Shown piece by piece: positions 62,586 to 64,000 of a stretch of 64,000 nt of DNA (the stretch's first letter is position 1; each line of letters begins with the position of its first letter). The notes beneath the pieces are model-generated. The model was not told where the DNA came from. It did no database searches and saw only the letters and a program-made list of their open reading frames with translations. The stretch covers positions 155,065 through 219,064 of the forward strand of contig NZ_JABBFZ010000012.1 in NCBI RefSeq assembly GCF_012927125.1, given 5' to 3'. Origin of the DNA: Paraburkholderia antibiotica. Its GTDB lineage: Bacteria; Pseudomonadota; Gammaproteobacteria; Burkholderiales; Burkholderiaceae. A program made the position numbers and the translations under genes.

Positions 62586-63713
62586 GTGAAATCGGACCAA
62601 CTGATCGAACGTCTTGCCGCTGTATTTGCGCTGATTGTGCTGGTGGGCGGTTCGCTGCTGGTGCTGGCGCCTTTCACGACAGCCTTGCTGTGGGGCGCCA
62701 TTCTCAGCTACAGCTCCTGGGGGCTCTACCGACGGCTCACGACGGCGGTCGGCGGCCGGCGTAAGCTGGCTGCGACTTTGATCGTGTTGATCATTCTGGT
62801 TGTCGTGCTGGGGCCATTCGTCTATGCGGGTTTTGCGTTTGGCGCGCATGTGCATGACATCACCGCACTGGTGCAAAGACTCTTCGAATCCGGATTGCCC
62901 GACTTGCCGTCATGGGTGCAGCGGATTCCGCTGGTGGGCTCGAGTATCGAGGCGTTCTGGGAGCGCGTGACCAGCAGCAATTCGGAATTGATTGCGCAAC
63001 TGCGCACGCTGGCGGCGCCGGCCGGCAAGTGGATTCTGGCTGCGGCGCTTGCGGTGACGCACGGGCTGGGGCTGCTGGCGTTGAGCATCGTGCTCGCGTT
63101 TTTCTTTTATACGGGCGGCGAGGGGGCGGCTGCGTGGCTGAATGCCGGAATGCGTCGGATTGCCGGCGAGCGGGCCGATTATCTGCTCGCGCTGGCGGGT
63201 AGCACGGTGAAGGGTGTCGTCTACGGGATTCTCGGCACGGCGCTCGTTCAGGCAGTTCTGGCGGGATTTGGCTGCTGGATTGCGGGCGTACCGGCGCCGG
63301 CGTTGCTTGGGCTTGTGACGTTTTTTCTGTCGGTGGTACCGGGCGGTCCGGTTATCGTGTGGTTGCCGGCGGCCATCTGGCTCTACCAGGGGGGCGCGAC
63401 GGGATGGGCGATCTTTCTGGTCGTGTGGGGCGTGTTGGTCGTCAGCATGGCCGACAACGTCATCAAGCCGATTCTGATCGGCAAAAATAGCGATATGCCG
63501 TTGATTCTGGTGATGCTGGGTATTCTTGGCGGCGCGTTGGCTTTTGGTTTTCTCGGTGTTTTCATCGGACCGACCTTGTTGGCGGTCGCTTATACCGTCG
63601 TGCATGACTGGACGATCGGCGCATCCGCGGGCAGGACTGTGCCGTTGGAGGTGAGTACTCCGACTGTGGGCGAACCAGCGCGCATCGAAAAGGCTCCCTC
63701 AGGAAAACCCTAG
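62586..63713 (+). CDS. AI-2E family (YdiK/PerM-like) membrane transporter
   Basis: A 375-residue membrane protein. Eight hydrophobic segments include VFALIVLVGGSLLVLAPF and ALLWGAILSYSSWGLY near the N-terminus. The family region GLVTFFLSVVPGGPVIVWLPAAIWL and SMADNVIKPILIG lie in the C-terminal half; the latter motif marks the AI-2 exporter/PerM superfamily. Members export autoinducer-2 or act as ion antiporters; a specific substrate is not predictable. I chose GTG 62586, since AGGAGA lies eight bases upstream; the earlier in-frame codon at 62550 lacks a site. It is divergent from the DUF2863 gene across 272 bases with no clear feature. Confidence 0.87.
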   Translation: MKSDQLIERLAAVFALIVLVGGSLLVLAPFTTALLWGAILSYSSWGLYRRLTTAVGGRRKLAATLIVLIILVVVLGPFVYAGFAFGAHVHDITALVQRLFESGLPDLPSWVQRIPLVGSSIEAFWERVTSSNSELIAQLRTLAAPAGKWILAAALAVTHGLGLLALSIVLAFFFYTGGEGAAAWLNAGMRRIAGERADYLLALAGSTVKGVVYGILGTALVQAVLAGFGCWIAGVPAPALLGLVTFFLSVVPGGPVIVWLPAAIWLYQGGATGWAIFLVVWGVLVVSMADNVIKPILIGKNSDMPLILVMLGILGGALAFGFLGVFIGPTLLAVAYTVVHDWTIGASAGRTVPLEVSTPTVGEPARIEKAPSGKP

Positions 63714-63721
63714 GCTTTCGC

Positions 63722-63750
63722 TTGCAAGTTCGGGGAGCAGCGACTAGAAT
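63722..63750 (+). promoter_or_regulatory. rRNA operon promoter P1
   Basis: TTGCAA (63722-63727), a 17-base spacer, TAGAAT (63745-63750). It begins nine bases after the AI-2E-family gene stop and is followed by a second promoter 105 bases downstream. Confidence 0.6.
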
Positions 63751-63854
63751 CTCGCTCTTTCGTGCTTCGGACACCGGGGCACGGGGAAGCGGGAGAGCCT
63801 TAGGTGGCGAGCGTTCCAGCGACGTGAACAGGTTAAGGAAGTGATAAAAACCTG

Positions 63855-63883
63855 TTGACGGTTCGATGAAAAGTCTCCATAAT
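63855..63883 (+). promoter_or_regulatory. rRNA operon promoter P2
   Basis: TTGACG (63855-63860), a 17-base spacer, CATAAT (63878-63883). An A-rich stretch (GATAAAAA) lies just upstream of the -35 and could act as an UP element. Confidence 0.75.
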
Positions 63884-63889
63884 CTCGTT

Positions 63890-64000
63890 TCTCTGCTGCA
63901 GACGCAGCGACGCAAACGAAGCGGTGCCGGTGGTTGTAGGTGCTGTGATTTGCGAACGATCTTTAAAAACTAACAGCCGATAAGTGTGGGCGCTTGATGC
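63890..64000 (+). other. rRNA operon leader (16S gene beyond the window)
   Basis: The leader includes GATCTTTAAAAACTAACAG (63958-63976), a boxA-like antitermination element, followed by CCGATAAGTGTGGGCGCTTG. This stretch regularly precedes 16S rRNA in Burkholderia. The 16S 5' end is not reached within the window. Confidence 0.8.

Overview
The window reads as chromosomal DNA of a Burkholderiaceae betaproteobacterium, most likely Paraburkholderia or a close Burkholderia relative. Grounds for this are the very GC-rich third codon positions, the gene order ilvI-ilvH-ilvC-psd-pssA-leuA, the order secG-tRNA-Leu-nuoA..nuoN followed by a DUF2818-type gene and a Nudix gene, DUF2863-, DUF3106- and DUF3619-type genes, and an rRNA-operon leader of the Burkholderia kind at the right edge. 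The genus is an inference; no 16S sequence lies inside the window.

Layout. 1-6650 (minus strand): an edge-truncated GT39/ArnT-like glycosyltransferase, an SDR oxidoreductase, a LOG-family nucleotide hydrolase behind a TetR regulator, a diacylglycerol kinase, a GT4 glycosyltransferase and an LpxH-like metallophosphoesterase. This is a cell-envelope and lipid group. 6748-7511: a large inverted-repeat element with no transposase. 7525-9840 (minus): a four-gene unit of sigma factor, DUF3619 membrane protein, DUF3106 protein and RDD membrane protein. 10022-17373 (plus): branched-chain amino acid synthesis (ilvI, ilvH, ilvC, leuA) with the phosphatidylethanolamine pair psd-pssA embedded. 17440-19548: a lipoprotein and a divergent periplasmic binding protein. 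19681-25183: rpsO, pnp, a quinone oxidoreductase, tpiA and secG. 25210-41560: tRNA-Leu(GAG), the complete 14-gene complex I operon, a DUF2818 gene and a Nudix hydrolase.

41818-42706 holds a small two-gene module behind a 38-bp near-perfect palindrome: a 100-residue HicA-like protein and a helix-turn-helix protein. It has the layout of a toxin-antitoxin pair and is the best candidate here for a little-described system. 42921-53506 holds two converging acyl-CoA catabolic units, each with a TetR-type operator at its promoter. On the plus strand are a DUF1178 protein, two acyl-CoA dehydrogenases and two MaoC-type proteins. On the minus strand are 3-hydroxyacyl-CoA dehydrogenase, enoyl-CoA hydratase, a histidine phosphatase, an aminoglycoside-phosphotransferase-like protein and an acyl-CoA dehydrogenase.

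53585-63713 carries mixed single genes: a GST, an aminotransferase, a PIN-domain protein, yaaA, an M14 carboxypeptidase, a secreted Lys-rich protein, a CbiM-like permease, an atypical LuxR-type regulator, a DUF2863 protein and an AI-2E-family membrane protein. 63722-64000 holds tandem promoters and the leader of an rRNA operon whose 16S gene lies beyond the window.

Most of the window is conserved housekeeping DNA. The accessory signals are the inverted-repeat element, the HicA-like module and the catabolic units with their operators. No CRISPR array, prophage or complete insertion sequence was seen. Database statements here come from family knowledge, not from searches.
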